Assembly: GCA_022478985.1 (NCBI GenBank)
Contig: JAKSZP010007886.1
Span: 248,001-312,000 of the forward strand
DNA: 64,000 nucleotides
From: Massospora cicadina
Lineage: Eukaryota; Entomophthoromycota; Entomophthoromycetes; Entomophthorales; Entomophthoraceae
Direction: 5' to 3'
A program made the translations under genes and the position numbers. A model generated the notes under the pieces. That model had not been told where the DNA came from, did no database searches, and saw nothing but the letters and a program-made list of their open reading frames with translations. This document shows, one piece after another, positions 22,020 to 33,524 of the stretch; positions within the stretch are counted from its first letter, which is position 1; each line of letters starts with the position of its first letter.

Positions 22020-23900
22020 ATTTTGGCTGGAATTTCCAATATTACTTTTTTAATATGGAGGAGGGACGTTAATTTAGAATTAACTTCTTTGATTAAAGTA
22101 AGGTATTTGGCATATTTCTAAACGCTGAAAACGCAGCAGTGATGGCATCGCCTAATATAAGACAATTCACTGCAACCAGAGTTTGTCTTTGAGGTAAAAA
22201 TGGTGGGTGAATTCGCTGATAGTTTCCCCTCAATTAAGGATGACACCTATAAAGGTCCGTTTTGGTTGTTAAGGTTAAGTCACTCTAAGATTCCTGAAGC
22301 AAGGCAGTCTTGGCATCAATCCAAGTAAAGCAATGCATCTGATGAGGGACCATAATATCTTAAGTATAAGCCATTGATGGTCAGTTGCTTCCTCCATAGA
22401 GCTTTCATAGCAATATAAGAAAAAGAAAATACTTCCCTCTCTAGGGATAAACTTCTCCTGAATGAAGTTTTAAATGTACCACTTGGGGGTTGGAGGATGA
22501 ACGACATGAACTGATATGGGGATAGCACTTTCACCTAGTGAAGAGGTGGTATATTGGGTTTACGCTTGAGGTTGGAGTGCATCGACTTGTCTCTGTATAT
22601 CGTTAAGATTGTCAGATAATAGATCTACTCATTCGTGGGTGGCACTGAGAGCCAATTTTGTGGCGATGAGTTGGGTTAATTGGTGTACTCGTTTTTTTAA
22701 GTGGTATCAGTGGCTTGAAGGTCGAGTTGATGTTGATCAGTGGTGAGTACTCTTTGCTCCAATCCACATACCAAAGCAGGTAGTGTTGCCAAGGTCCCAA
22801 GGCGTTCATGATGAACAGGTAAGGAAACTTTGGGAGAGAGGTGAACTCTATCCTGAGTGTTGGGCTCCTTAGGTGACACGTCCTAATTGGACACCGAGAT
22901 TTTTTATTTGTTGGGTTAATGCCTGGAGGCGTTTGTCAGGGATTCTGGGGTCACCACTGAGTCCTGGAGGACCTCTAGGCTCAGGAGGTCTTTTTCCTCC
23001 AACTTGTCCATCACGACCAGGTGGTCCTCTTTCACCATCCTTTCCATCATAACCAGAAGGTCCTCATTCACCTTCACGTCCATCATAACCAGGAGGTCCA
23101 CACTCACCAGGCCCTCATTGAAGCCGGAGTTATAGAAACTATTCTGAACTTCCCTTAATTCTTAGATCATTTCCTCCAAGGTTTGGAGGCGTTCATCAAT
23201 AGAGGTGATAAAGTTATCAAACTTGGAGCGTACTTTATGGGTATGATCTATGACTTGATTATGGACAACAACCTCTAGTTGACTAAAACGAGTTTTGATT
23301 TCCATCCAAACGAAACTCATGACTCCTTGATCCAAGAAGGTGAGCACATCTTGTATTTCATTTATAAACTGCCAATTTTCCACAATCAAAGTTTGGTTTT
23401 CATTGCTGAACTGGGAAGCATATTGATAGAGTTAGATTAGCTGTGAGTGTATGGTCTTTATAGATGCAAGTGGCGGAGTAATTCTTGATGCTGGAACCCC
23501 ACTACTTGAAGTAAATGGTTTAAAGTAGGCTGGACAAAGTGATGCAGATAGCGTTCCATATTTCCATCTCCAAATTGTTCTATATTAAGCGAAAAACTTG
23601 AGCTTAGTTCATCATATAAGCTTGCATGACAAGAGCTCTTCTTCTATTGTCTCGGCCCCCAGGGATGAAGGCCTCAGATAAGAGGAGCTGGAGAGCTTCA
23701 GCGAAGTCAGATAGTTGTAAGCTGTATTGTCCCACGGATTTAGCATGGAGGGTCACTTCTGTATAAGGAGGAAAGAGAATATCGCTGTATGTCATGGTAT
23801 TGCCAACATTCATGTTGATTTCCCAGTTGCTGAGATGGGCAGATTCATGATCTGTGGAGTTTTCCAAAACAGAATTGTTATTATCCATTTTTGCTTTTTA
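22020..23900 (-). pseudogene. C1 gag with coiled coil and collagen-like block, broken
   Basis: From the 5' side: 23604-23888 opens MDNNNSVLENSTDH and holds SLQLSDFAEALQLLLSEAFIPGGR, matching C2 at 26720-27028. Then 23162-23389 is a heptad-like helical stretch (FDNFITSIDERLQTLEEMI). Then 22950-23117 is a collagen-like Gly-X-Y block (see separate entry). Then comes a second helical stretch. Last, 22316-22534 (YQFMSFILQPPSGTFKTSF) matches C2 at 28005-28090. E interrupts the part between this and the zinc knuckle. The product would be the structural protein of the particle. Confidence 0.75.
22950..23117 (-). other. Collagen-like Gly-X-Y block in C1 gag
   Basis: Read from 23117 leftward on the minus strand, the codons give triplets starting with Gly: GPG-ECG at the edge, then GPP, GYD, GRE, GE-stop, GPS, GYD, GKD, GER, GPP, GRD, GQV, and after a break GPP, GLS, GDP. 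About twelve consecutive triplets keep Gly at every third residue with Pro in X and Y, as in collagen-like trimeric coiled stalks. Helical segments flank it. C2 has the same block in the same gag position. Confidence 0.8.
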
Positions 23901-23957
23901 CTGTTTTTTTCTTTTCACCGCAAACTTGAGGTGCAACCTGGCAGGAAGACCCAGTTT

Positions 23958-24588
23958 TGTCAGGATTACGGGTTGATACCATGGATCCTTTGTTGTTTTG
24001 TAGTCCAGTTGACCCAAAGACCAAGGGTGTTGGATACTTACCTTAGTTGCTTCTCTTGAACAAGAAGTCTTGTTAATCCAGATATCAAGTCTGGTGAGGA
24101 AAATTCCAAATAGATACAATTTTACTCAAAATTAAAAAAAAGGAGAAAAATGTACAACTTATTAGCTAAATACCAGCTAAATAAGGGTAACTAGGGAGGT
24201 GTTTTGGGGAAAATTTAAGCAGCACAAGCCTATATCTAACAAAATAAATAAATCGAGGATTTGGTAAGAGCCCAATTATCTTGGTTGAATTGCTTGTGCT
24301 CATTTCATGGCTCGGTCTTGAACCCCAAGGTTGTGTAGCTCTGAGGAAGCATGGTTGATCATGTCATTTGGGGTTGATCATCAATTTCAATAACTGTTGA
24401 CTTTCATTGAGGTTTATTCTGACAGAAGTTTGGGCTTATAGGTCAAATTGGGATTGATCTTAAACTTTGATAACTGTCTTCTTTTTCAGGAATTATCTCC
24501 AACAGAAGTTTGGGCTTTTTGGTTAGATTAGGATTGATTCCATCATCTGACTCATCTGAATCTGCCATTTTGGGTAGGAGTCCCAACA
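23958..24588 (-). repeat. C1 5' LTR
   Basis: This is a 631-bp LTR. The plus strand begins TGTCAGGATTACGG and ends GGAGTCCCAACA, so the minus-strand element starts TGTTGGGACTCC. It pairs with 10191-10816 and holds the two-unit internal tandem repeat near 24390-24540. The primer-binding region just inside it (about 23920-23957) is mutated. It aligns with TGGTGCTCCTGC of C2 but reads TGGGTCTTCCTGC. Confidence 0.9.
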
Positions 24589-24593
24589 GCAAT

Positions 24594-24964
24594 TTCCAAA
24601 TACCCTTACCAACCAGTGACAAACCCCAAGCAATTCATGCATCTATATTCAATATTTATATTTAAACTAAGAATTGAAACACATGTAAACATTATTGGGG
24701 ATCATCCTTGAAGGAACAGTAACAATCCAGAAAAATCATATCTGGAAATTTAGTTAGCATTATATATATAATTACACTTAACAACACTTACCAAATTAAA
24801 AATCACACCCACATCTACTATAGGTTATCAAATTATAAAATTAAACCCTTTCAGATAAAACGGATTTTAATTATAATCTAATAACGCTGGATGATGTGGG
24901 CATTCTAAAGTCCTAACTATGCCTCATCCAGCCACAACGCATGGGCATCAGATCTTCCCCTTTT
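24594..24964. other. AT-rich stretch without a recognisable gene
   Basis: No open frame, repeat or match to the neighbouring elements was seen. It sits between the C1 target duplication and the chromovirus remnant and may be decayed upstream sequence of the latter. Confidence 0.4.
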
Positions 24965-25720
24965 TTATTTTGCATATAACAACGCCATTTAAGCCTCCAA
25001 TGGCTTCTACATTTTATGAGGCTACCTTTGGATACAATCCTTCATTCAAACTTGGCACTTGACCACTTCTGCAGTTCCAGCAGTGGAAGTGCTCCTAAAC
25101 CGCCTATACAAAAATCAAAGTTTTGTATGAGATCATCTGTTCTAATCAGTGGAAGACTCTGAGAAATTTATGTATTGATAGCCACACCCTTCCCATAAAC
25201 TTACAGAAAGATATTGTCATGTATAACGTCTGTTTTTTGACCTGAAAAATCCAACTAGTAAGCTAGCGTGAAAAATGCTTGGTCCTTAAAAATGCTGAAA
25301 GACTTAGTAAATGGCGCCTTCATGATTAAGCTCCCCTCCCATAATAAATAACACAATGTACTTCACGTGATTCAATTATCTCCTATCAAAGGCCCTTGCC
25401 TACCTCTTTTGAATCTATCATGGTAAACAATAACCAGGAGGATAAAGTAGAGGCCATTCTGTACCCATTGGAAGTCTCAACTCTTCATTCATTATATGGT
25501 AGCTATGAAAGGCTACCCCTCCTATGAGAACAGCTGGGTGAGCGCTAAAGTCTGCACTATTGTAAAAAACTGGTGTAAGCTTTCCACATATCCCACAATG
25601 AGGCTCCCCATTATCCTCAAAAATTTGCAGTCCTTATCATCATTTAATCTCAAAGGCAAAAGAATTACCCCCTCATCTATGCCCCTAGAGGAGGGTTATT
25701 ACTGTTTGTAAAGTAAAGGA
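24965..25720 (+). pseudogene. Chromovirus integrase C-terminus with chromodomain, fragment
   Basis: Allowing for stops and shifts, the plus strand reads through the integrase C-terminus: VPAVEVLLNRLYKNQ, then the basic region, then GAFMIKLPSHNK and HNVLHVIQLSPIKG (the block usually ending HVSLLKPY), then a chromodomain, YMVAMKGYPSYENSWVSAK at 25490-25560. The KGYP-E-SWV pattern is diagnostic of chromoviruses, a Ty3/gypsy branch whose chromodomain directs integration to heterochromatin. None of the other LTR elements here shows one, so this is a separate lineage. C2 begins at 26010, probably inside the former 3' LTR of this element. Confidence 0.8.
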
Positions 25721-26009
25721 TAATGTAAGTCTGAATGCCTAGCCTCTCTGCCTAGATTGAGATCAATACCTCTCAGGCGTAAGAGGACCACACGCCTCCT
25801 GTAACTCCCTTTTCTCAACTAAATAATTTGTATTATTTTTAGATGAGCGATGGGTTACTGCCTGCTCATAAGGGTCCTCCCCCTCTGCCCCTTCTCTTCT
25901 TATTCCTTATTGGAAATGATATAGGGGGCTTTATAAAGTTGGCCTAGTCAAGGGGTCTCTTGCAGTGCCCATAGCTTATCACTCTCATATTCAAGTTGCT
26001 CATGTCATC
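25721..26009 (+). other. Possible start of the chromovirus 3' LTR
   Basis: Right after the chromodomain tail the sequence gives AAGTAAAGGATAATGTAAG, a purine-rich run followed by TGTAAG, the usual arrangement of polypurine tract and LTR start. No partner LTR is in the window and the far side is cut by C2, so this is positional inference only. Confidence 0.3.
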
Positions 26010-26575
26010 TGTCAAGATCCCTACCTGAATCAGAGATTTGGATGTGTTGGCCAAAGGTAATCAATCCCAATCTGACCTGATAGCCCAAACATTCATCTGG
26101 GATAATCCTCAACAAAATTCAAGGGCTCTTGAAGTCAGAGATCAACCCCAATTTATGCAGTTGATTATTGCTCCCTTGGAGCTTCCTAACTCAAGGTTCA
26201 AACCTGATCTATGTGATGAGTGAATCCTATTTGACCATAATGACTAGCCTTCCGCAGAATCCCTGATTCATGATAATTATAGATCTTAGCTTGGACTTCT
26301 TGGAGATATACTAAAATACCTCCCTGATCTCCCTTATATTGTGAAATCTAAGCAAATAAAGGTACTCTCTTCTTTTCCATTTTGAGTCAAATTGGTCTAC
26401 CTCTATTAACTTAGGGATGAACATATACTTAGGAATTAACATTCCACATGTAGTATCTGGAGTAAAGTCTTTTCCACAAAGAAAACCATCAAGGTATATT
26501 CCAACAACTAGGAGCTTTGGGTCCCCTGGCCTCAAAAATTAAGGGATATATAGTATCAACCACGTGATACTGACA
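26010..26575 (+). repeat. C2 5' LTR
   Basis: It begins TGTCAAGATCCCTACCTGAA and ends GTGATACTGACA. The 3' LTR matches it over the whole length (for example TTGTGATAATTATAG or near-identical words at 26265 and 32810). A primer-binding site follows at 26580. Confidence 0.9.
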
Positions 26576-26579
26576 AACC

Positions 26580-26591
26580 TGGTGCTCCTGC
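26580..26591 (+). promoter_or_regulatory. C2 primer-binding site
   Basis: TGGTGCTCCTGC lies four bases after the LTR end. The first eight bases, TGGTGCTC, are shared with the A, D, F and T1 sites, whereas the rest differs, so either the tRNA differs or the site has mutated. Confidence 0.55.
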
Positions 26592-26644
26592 TAGGTACAC
26601 CTCAAGTTCACAGTGAAAATATAAAATAAAAAAATAAATAAACA

Positions 26645-28700
26645 ATGGACAATAATGATTTGGCCTCAGAAAAAGCCTAGGGTTGTGAAGCTGCCCGTCT
26701 CAGTTACTGGGCAATTTTTATGCATGTAGGAGATACAGTGGCGACCTGCGACATCTTATTTCCCCCATCAATGGAGGTGACCCTCCATGTTCCGTCCGCA
26801 GAGCAATATAACTTATACTTATCAGACTTCACTAAAGCCCTCCAGCTCCTCTTATCTGGTGCCTTTATCCCTGGAGGCCGAACTAATAAAAAGATGGGCC
26901 TTGCAGTGCTGGCCCCTATGATGATTTTGGCTCAAAATTCTTTGCTTAATGTAGATAAGGTTGGATTTGGACGTATGGAACAATATCTGCTTCACTTTGT
27001 ACATCCCACCTTATATCATCTACTTTAAGTAGCTGGTTCCAGCATCAGAAATTGCTCCATCATTTGCAATTATTGGAGACAATGCTCTCGCAGCTCCTTC
27101 AATTCTACCAATCTGCCTCCCAGATCAACAGTGAATCTAAAACATTATATATTGGAAAAATGGTAGCTCATTAACGAATACAAGACGTTTTAACCCATCT
27201 GGATCAAGAGATCATGAGTTTTGTTTAAAGGAACTCACTAATCATTTTAGTCAGATAGAGGTTGTTATTCACAATTAGGTTATAGATCGCATCCTTGACT
27301 TATAAGGTGAAGTCAAAAACTTTATCACCTTTGTGGACGAACTCCTCCAGTCTTTGGAGGAAATAATCAATGAAGTCTGTGATGGCCAAAATAGCCTCCC
27401 ATTCTTCAGGGCCACAAGGAGTGCCTTCCAAGCGTGTACCCCCCTGGTTATGACAGGCGTGATGGTGAATGGGGACCTCTGGTTGTGATGGACAGGATGG
27501 TGAATGAGGACCACCCGGTCATAATGGACAGGATGGTAGATGGGGACCCCCTGGGCCAAGATGACCTCCAGGGCCTAGTGCTGACCCAGAGAATCCATGA
27601 TGAACGCCTCCAGGCGTTAATTAAGCAATTTGAAAACCTTGATGTTCAATTAGGACGTGTAACATAAGGATCCCAACTCACCTAGGATGTAGTTCTCCTC
27701 TCCTTAAAATTTCTCCTAACCGCTCATCATGAACACCTCGGGAACTTAAAAGCCCTAATTGCTGTGGTAAATGGGTTGGAGCAAAGAGTACTCACCACCA
27801 AGCAACATCGACTTAACCTCCAAGGCGCCACTACTGCATTAAAAAATGAAATGTGGCAATTAAACCAACTTGTCGCCATGAAATCAGCTCTTAGTGCCAC
27901 TCATGAATGATTAGATTTAATAATTTGCAATAAAAACGTTCTACAGAGACAAGTAGATGTGCTTCAACCTCAAGCGTATTCCCAAGATACCACCTCTTCA
28001 TTAGGTGAAAATGAAGTCCCAGTATCAGTACATGTTGTTTGGCCTCCAAACCCCAAGTGGTACATTTAGAACTACATTCAAAGAACAGTATGTCCCCAAA
28101 GAGGGAAGCAACTTCTGTTTCTTACATTGCTATAAAATCTCTATGAAGGAAGCGACCAGACATCAACAGCTTAAATACCTGACGAATTGTCTTAATTACA
28201 TGACTCAAGACATTATGGTCCCCCATCTAATGCATTGTCATATTTGGACTGACGCCAAGGCTTCTTTTCTCTTGGAATTTGGGAGCGACTTAACTCTATT
28301 TAACCAAAAACAGACCTTCATGGGAGTAAGCCTTAATCGGGGAGAAACTATCATTGAGTTTGCCCATCATTTTTATCTCAATGCTCAAACGTTGGTTGCA
28401 GGGAGTCATCTTATGTTAGATAATGCTATCACCGCCTCTTTTCCCAGAATTTTAAAAATATGCTTTATTTCTCTTTATCTAAAAGGAGTAAATCCAACTT
28501 GACGTTCCTTCTCCATATCAAGAGGCTATTTTTGGAAATTTCTGCCAAACTATATAAATCTGTCAGGACACCTCGTTTTTGCAACAATAAGCTTCAGCCC
28601 CAAATTTAAGCCGTTACACTCCCCAATTCGCCTACACCTGAATTATACTGCACCCATTGAAAGAAAACCACCTACACTGTAGACTTTTTTCACGTCCTTC
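26645..28700 (+). pseudogene. C2 gag with collagen-like block and zinc knuckle, broken
   Basis: It starts near ATG 26645 (MDNND, like C1 MDNNN). 26720-27028 holds NLYLSDFTKALQLLLSGAFIPGGR. A helical region follows, then the Gly-X-Y block at 27437-27590, then a coiled-coil part (RIHDERLQALIKQFENLDVQ, LKALIAVVNGLEQRVL). 28005-28502 is the capsid-like domain (QTPSGTFRTTFKEQY, HIWTDAKASFLLEFGSDL, GETIIEFAHHFYLNAQTL). The knuckle at 28640-28700 keeps C-x2 then loses the second Cys. Several stops are present. Compared with C1, no insertion interrupts it, so it shows the full gag order. Confidence 0.8.
27437..27590 (+). other. Collagen-like Gly-X-Y block in C2 gag
   Basis: The codons begin PPGYDRRDGEWGP. 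After a one-base deletion relative to C1 they continue GCD, GQD, GE-stop, GPP, GHN, GQD, GRW, GPP, GPR. Gly stays at every third position. The order of GYD, GQD and GPP triplets matches C1, so the block is inherited by the family and is not a chance repeat. Confidence 0.8.
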
Positions 28701-29094
28701 AAAAGTAAGTTGGGAAAGATCAATCAGTATTGGACAAGAGGCTCCCAATGCTGAAGGAAATCAAATGCATCAAGACCCTTATTCTAGCTCTAGCTCTATT
28801 ACCTGCACTTCATGATGTTTTGGGTTAGCTGCGCCTGCAAAATTCAACGTGCCTCTTTCTATTTAAAAAAATAATAATCTCCAGCTTTCTTATTTTTATG
28901 TTGGTCAGTTATCCATACAAATTTTGCAGGTAAGCTTTTTTATGGAAAGCCAAGCATTGGAAGATTTAACTTTCAAGTGCATTTAAAAACCCCAAGATTG
29001 GCTGCAGCAGCATCCTCCACTATCTTTTCTAAAAATCCCTAATGACAGTTTCCTAGCTGTTAATTCTAAGTTTGAATATTCTTTGGTTTGAGTA

Positions 29095-32000
29095 GAGTTA
29101 GTCTTACTTAAGCTTAAAGTCCTGGTGATGATTGACGCTGGATCCACAGTTAATGATATTTCCTCCTGACTTATTAAGAAAAGTAATGACTCTATACTTG
29201 ATTCACAAAGCTGGATATGGGATGGCAGGTATTTAGACAATTAAGCCAATCAGTGCACATTTCACCTTACCTCTCCAATTTGGAAAAATTTTAATTATTT
29301 CTTCCATAATCGCATTAAAAAATATTACTTATGAGCTGCTTATCAGGGTCCACCTGATGCGGGAGTTTCACTGCATCATCAACCACAAAGAAAAATATAT
29401 GTCCCTACTAGGTATTAATCCCATTAATATTTGAACTCTCCATCAAAAGTAAAGGAGTCCCAAAAATGGACATGCCTCCTCGAATACAATCCTTAATTTT
29501 CATAATTAAATACCAAAACTTAGGGGGAAACTAAGTTACCCCAGGAGGCTGTGGATTCCAACGATGGTATCTCTCTGTATGCCCATCATACTATCAATAT
29601 ACCTCAGGCTCACAAGTGATTGTGGATACGAAGATCAAGATTCTAACCCCCTCCTAATCAAATTTTGGAGCTTAGTGGACCCCCAAACCCTTCAATCAAT
29701 GAAGCTTTGACCTGCCTGGGGATTTTGGATCCCGCCTATGGGAAATCTATCCTATCTTATTATGAATTTAACTAATCAAGCCCTCCAAATCCCTTGGCAT
29801 GCCCCTATTGCTTATGTAAAATTATGTCCCATTGAAAACATCGCTGATGTGAGCTCTTTTAGCTCTTTACAGGATTTAGGATTCATTCTCCTAGCCACCA
29901 TATCTCTGGTCAAAAATAGGATTGAAATAATCTTTCCCCTAACAAACGCCAGAATGTCAGAGACCTCCTTGAGGAGTATGGCATTTTTTTCCTTGGGACC
30001 ATTTGACTATTGGAAAGTGTCTGGGTAGTTTACCAAATCAAGACTCAGGCTCACCCTCTTTTAAATTCCAGCCATACCTAAATCCAAATTGGAGGAAACT
30101 CAAGTGGCTTTAGTGTTACAGCAAATGTTTAATGCCGGATTACTAGTTTATCCAAAAGTCTGTGGTCTTCCCCACTCCTATTAATTTGAAAGAAGGATGG
30201 TAACCACCGTGTTTTCATGGATTATGTCCGCCTCAATTCTTCACAAGAAGATATATCTATCCTCTGCCACGTATAAATGATTCCTTAGGCTTGATGTCAG
30301 GATCCCACTATTTCTTAGCCATGGATCTTGCCAGCGGGTACTGGCAATTCAAAATGTTGCCTTTGGTTGTTAAAATGTGCTCTCATCTCAAGTGAAGGAT
30401 TATTTGAGCCCATTTAAATGACATAGGGATTATGTAACGCCCCTGATACCTCCTAACACGCCATGAACGGAATCTTAGGCGATTTAAAACGCTCCTGTGT
30501 GCTAGTTTATCTCAGCAAAATTACCATTTTTTACATTTACCGAGCACCTAGATCACCTCAGGCAAGTCTCAGCAGTTAGGCAATCTTTGTTAAAACTAAA
30601 GCTGACATAATGCTATTTCTTTCAGAGTGAGTTGGATTTTTTGGGCCATAAGGTAAGTGAAGCCGGAATATCCCCAATGGATGACAAGGTCTTGCCATTG
30701 CTAGGATGTCATCCCTAAATTTCCTATGAGACATACAAGTTTTCTTAGGGATGGTAGGATATTATCGTTAGTTTATTCCCCACTTTTCAGACACCTCCAA
30801 GCCTCTAGTTTATTTACTGAAGAAAGGGATAACCTTTCAGTGGAAAGAAGATCAACAGCAGGCCTTTGACTCGCTCCATGTCTCTCTCTCCCACTCCCTA
30901 GTACTTATTCATCCAATTTTTTTATAAACCCTTTATCCTCTTTACCAATGCTAGCGATATAGCCATCAGAGCTATACTATATCAACATGACGAGAACTTA
31001 GTGGACCATCCTATCGCCTACTATAGCAAGATCTTATCCAGAGCCAAACGCAACTATAAAGTTACAGAATGCAAATGCTTGGCGGTCCTATTGACTATTA
31101 AGAATTTCTGACCTTACTTATATGTGAAACGTTTCACCATAATCATTAACCACGCTTCCTTGTGATAGCTACAGAAAATGAAGGACCCTGATATGATATT
31201 AGCCCATTGGGCGTTAAAACTTCAAACCAATGACTTTTCCATTATCCACTGACCAGGGCTCATACATCAGGATGTAGATTGCTTATCCCAGCTTACCATA
31301 GCAACTTTAACTGACCTTGAAGAGGAATGACTCTATGAACTTTTAACATTACGCATTTATGGAAGGACAAATCCCCAACTCTTAGAAAGGAATTAGCAAA
31401 AAAGTTGGCGAATCTTCAAGTCAAGGACGGCCAATTGTAAAAACTTGTGTCCAAAAAGTGAGTGTCCTATGTACGACCTTTGGCTCAAACTGACATCATA
31501 TTGAAGGGACATGGCAAATCAGCCATGGAGGGAATTTGGAAAAACTACTAGTGGCTTAAGACTCAATGTAATTGGGAAAGTATGCTTGTTTCAATCCATG
31601 ATGTATTAGAGTCCTACTTGGTATGCAAAATTCAAGCTGGACCTAATCTCCAATATCAAAATCCAGTGGTTCCACCCTGTGAGCCCTTCCATACTATTAG
31701 CATTGATGCTGTGGAACCTCTCTCTCAAGCCTCTAATGGTCATTGTTTCCTCCTTCTAGCCGTGCACCATTCAACTAAGTGGATCAAAGCAGTATCTCTA
31801 CCCTCAGCTTCAGAAAAAGCTATCGCCACATTTTTATATAATCAGATTATCACCCAACATGGGTGCCCTAACATCATTTTTTGATAAAGGACAAAATTAG
31901 TGCTTGATGCTGGTGAAAGATTTAGCCAAGCAGATGGAAATCTCACAGGTGTTCTCCATCCCCTACCATCCTTCAACCAATGGAGTGGTAGAGCGGGCAA

Positions 32001-32540
32001 ATAGTACTCTAACTGCAACCCTATGGAAAACGGCTATGACTGACCCCCTTCATTGGCCCCAATACTTTCCTAGTAGATTCTAGCCTATAAGATCAGCTAT
32101 CATCAAATAACTATTATGTTGCCCTTCCAATAGGTTGTATGGAAGAAATCCTCAGATGCCTTCTAAAAAGCAGACTATTCTTGACCAAGCCTCCCCCAAA
32201 GCCCCTGAAAATCACTATGTGAAGTATTGCCAATATAATTATCTCTGACTTTAGTCCCTGACTTCTGAGAGTCTTTCTTTTAAAATTAGTAGAGATACTA
32301 ATCAATTTAATGATAAGTTTGACCCCCTGCACACCTTACAACCGCGTGAACTAGACTTTTATACCATCATCAGCCTGGAGGTCGTGACAACAAATTTGGA
32401 CACCAACTGGTTGGGGCCTTACAAAGTCATTTATAAGCGAGGCAATGAACGCTCAATTGTAAAGTCATTTAGGGCACCATAGTAATCTGCATACATAGTC
32501 ACTTTCTCTGTCCATTTTCCCTACACTAAGATCTATAGGT
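29095..32540 (+). pseudogene. C2 pol: protease, RT, RNase H, integrase, broken
   Basis: The protease begins near 29110 with VMIDAGSTVN, where DTG has become DAG. RT runs from about 30060 to 30900. CNAPDTS, NGILGDLKRSCVLVYL and then SKITIF replace the YLDD box, and FLGHKVSEAGI-like sequence follows. RNase H at about 30900-31330 shows FTNASD and the segment around AECKCLAVL. The integrase at 31440-32530 has SIDAVEPLSQASNGH, HHSTKWIKAVSLPSASEKA, QHGCPNIIFFDKG, and PYHPSTNGVVERAN with the Glu intact. No chromodomain is present. The 3' LTR follows at 32546. Confidence 0.8.
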
Positions 32541-32545
32541 GGCGT

Positions 32546-33112
32546 TGTTGGGATTCCTACCTGAATTGGAGATTTGGAAGTGTTGGCAAAAAGGAATCAA
32601 TCCTGATCAAAAAATGAATAGCCAAAACATCTATTGGGGATAATCCCCATTGACATTCAAGGGCTCTTGAAATCAGGGATCACCCTGACTTATGCATTTT
32701 ATTATTGCTCCCTCAGAGAATCCTAACCTCAGTGTTCAAACCAGATTCATGTGGCTAACAAATCCTATTTGACTGAGGTGACTAGCTTGCCGCAGAATCT
32801 CTGATTTGTGATAATTATAGGTCTTAGCTTGGACTTCTTGTAATTTACTGAAGACCCTCCCTGATCTCCCTTATAATGTGAATTCTATGCAAATAAAGAG
32901 TACTCTCTTCTTTGCCATTTTAATTCAAATTGGCCTACCTCTTTTAACATAGAGATGAACATATATTTAGGAATTACCACTCAAGACATAGTATACAGAG
33001 TAAAGACTTTTGACCAATAAAAGAAAAAGGTATATTCTAATAACCAAGAGCTTCAGGTCCCCTGGCCTCAAAAATTAAGGGATACATGGTATCAACCCCC
33101 GTGATCCCATCA
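32546..33112 (+). repeat. C2 3' LTR
   Basis: It begins TGTTGGGATTCCTACCTGAA and ends CCCGTGATCCCATCA. It is the partner of 26010-26575. The purine-rich AGGTGGCGT just before it is a poor polypurine tract, probably mutated. Confidence 0.9.
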
Positions 33113-33519
33113 GCATTCCAGAAACAGCCATAATTCACCACAAACCTCAACCAACGCCAATTGGTTCAATAAGTCAAAATGGGTCGCAAATTAGTAAAAC
33201 AAAATACAGATTGACACCAAAACCACCCAATTTGCGCTTAAAGTTATTTTAACTATTAACAAGTTGGAACGGATAATGCAAAACTGAGTAAGCCAATATA
33301 CCAATTTTAGTAATAATTCGTGTAAAAATGTTTTATCAAAATAAAATGTTCAAATATTTAGGGATTTCGATATCATATTTTTTATCTTATACAAAGCTGT
33401 TGAATTTACTCAATCCATATCACACTTCTTGGACCAACTAATTAAGACATGATCATGAACCTCAAGGCCAGGCCAGTGCTTTTATCTCCCCTAATATTTT
33501 TCCTCCCTCTATTTATAAA
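33113..33519. other. AT-rich gap without a recognisable gene
   Basis: No coding potential is visible. By position it would be the continuation of relic R1 on the far side of the A1 insertion, but I could not follow coding blocks in it. Confidence 0.4.
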
Positions 33520-33524
33520 GAAAA

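Larger units (their letters stand above)
10191..24588 (-). mobile_element. C1: complete but dead family C Ty3/gypsy element, host of nested insertions
   Basis: Two related LTRs (10191-10816 and 23958-24588) enclose gag and pol on the minus strand. The flanks GCAAC (10186-10190) and GCAAT (24589-24593) form a 5-bp target duplication with one mismatch. Within gag, retroposon E plus one 18-bp target duplication adds 7199 bp. Subtracting this leaves 7199 bp for the element, close to the 7103 bp of C2. Gag and pol are broken by stops, although the protease DTG, RT YLDD and integrase DDE residues are all still present. Nesting order is C1, then E, then LINE B1. Confidence 0.9.
26010..33112 (+). mobile_element. 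C2: complete but dead family C Ty3/gypsy element
   Basis: LTRs at 26010-26575 (566 bp) and 32546-33112 (567 bp) match each other and, in reverse orientation, the C1 LTRs. Internal order on the plus strand is primer site, gag with a collagen-like block, zinc knuckle, protease, RT, RNase H, integrase. Length is 7103 bp. Flanks are TCATC and GCATT, sharing only CAT, so a target duplication is not convincing. Stops occur in all domains, and YLDD has become YLSK. Confidence 0.9.

Noticed and set aside
22916..23107. Minus-strand frame rich in Val, Met and Asp (MSVDLLVMMDVKV)
   Set aside because: It is the frameshifted shadow of the collagen-like Gly-X-Y codons. The repeated GGx codons produce the odd composition.
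26005..33117. Target-site duplication of C2
   Set aside because: The flanks TCATC and GCATT share only the central CAT, which is not enough to claim a duplication.
33113..33519. Remainder of relic R1 beyond A1
   Set aside because: It is expected from the A1 target duplication, but no coding block or motif could be followed, so only a gap is reported.
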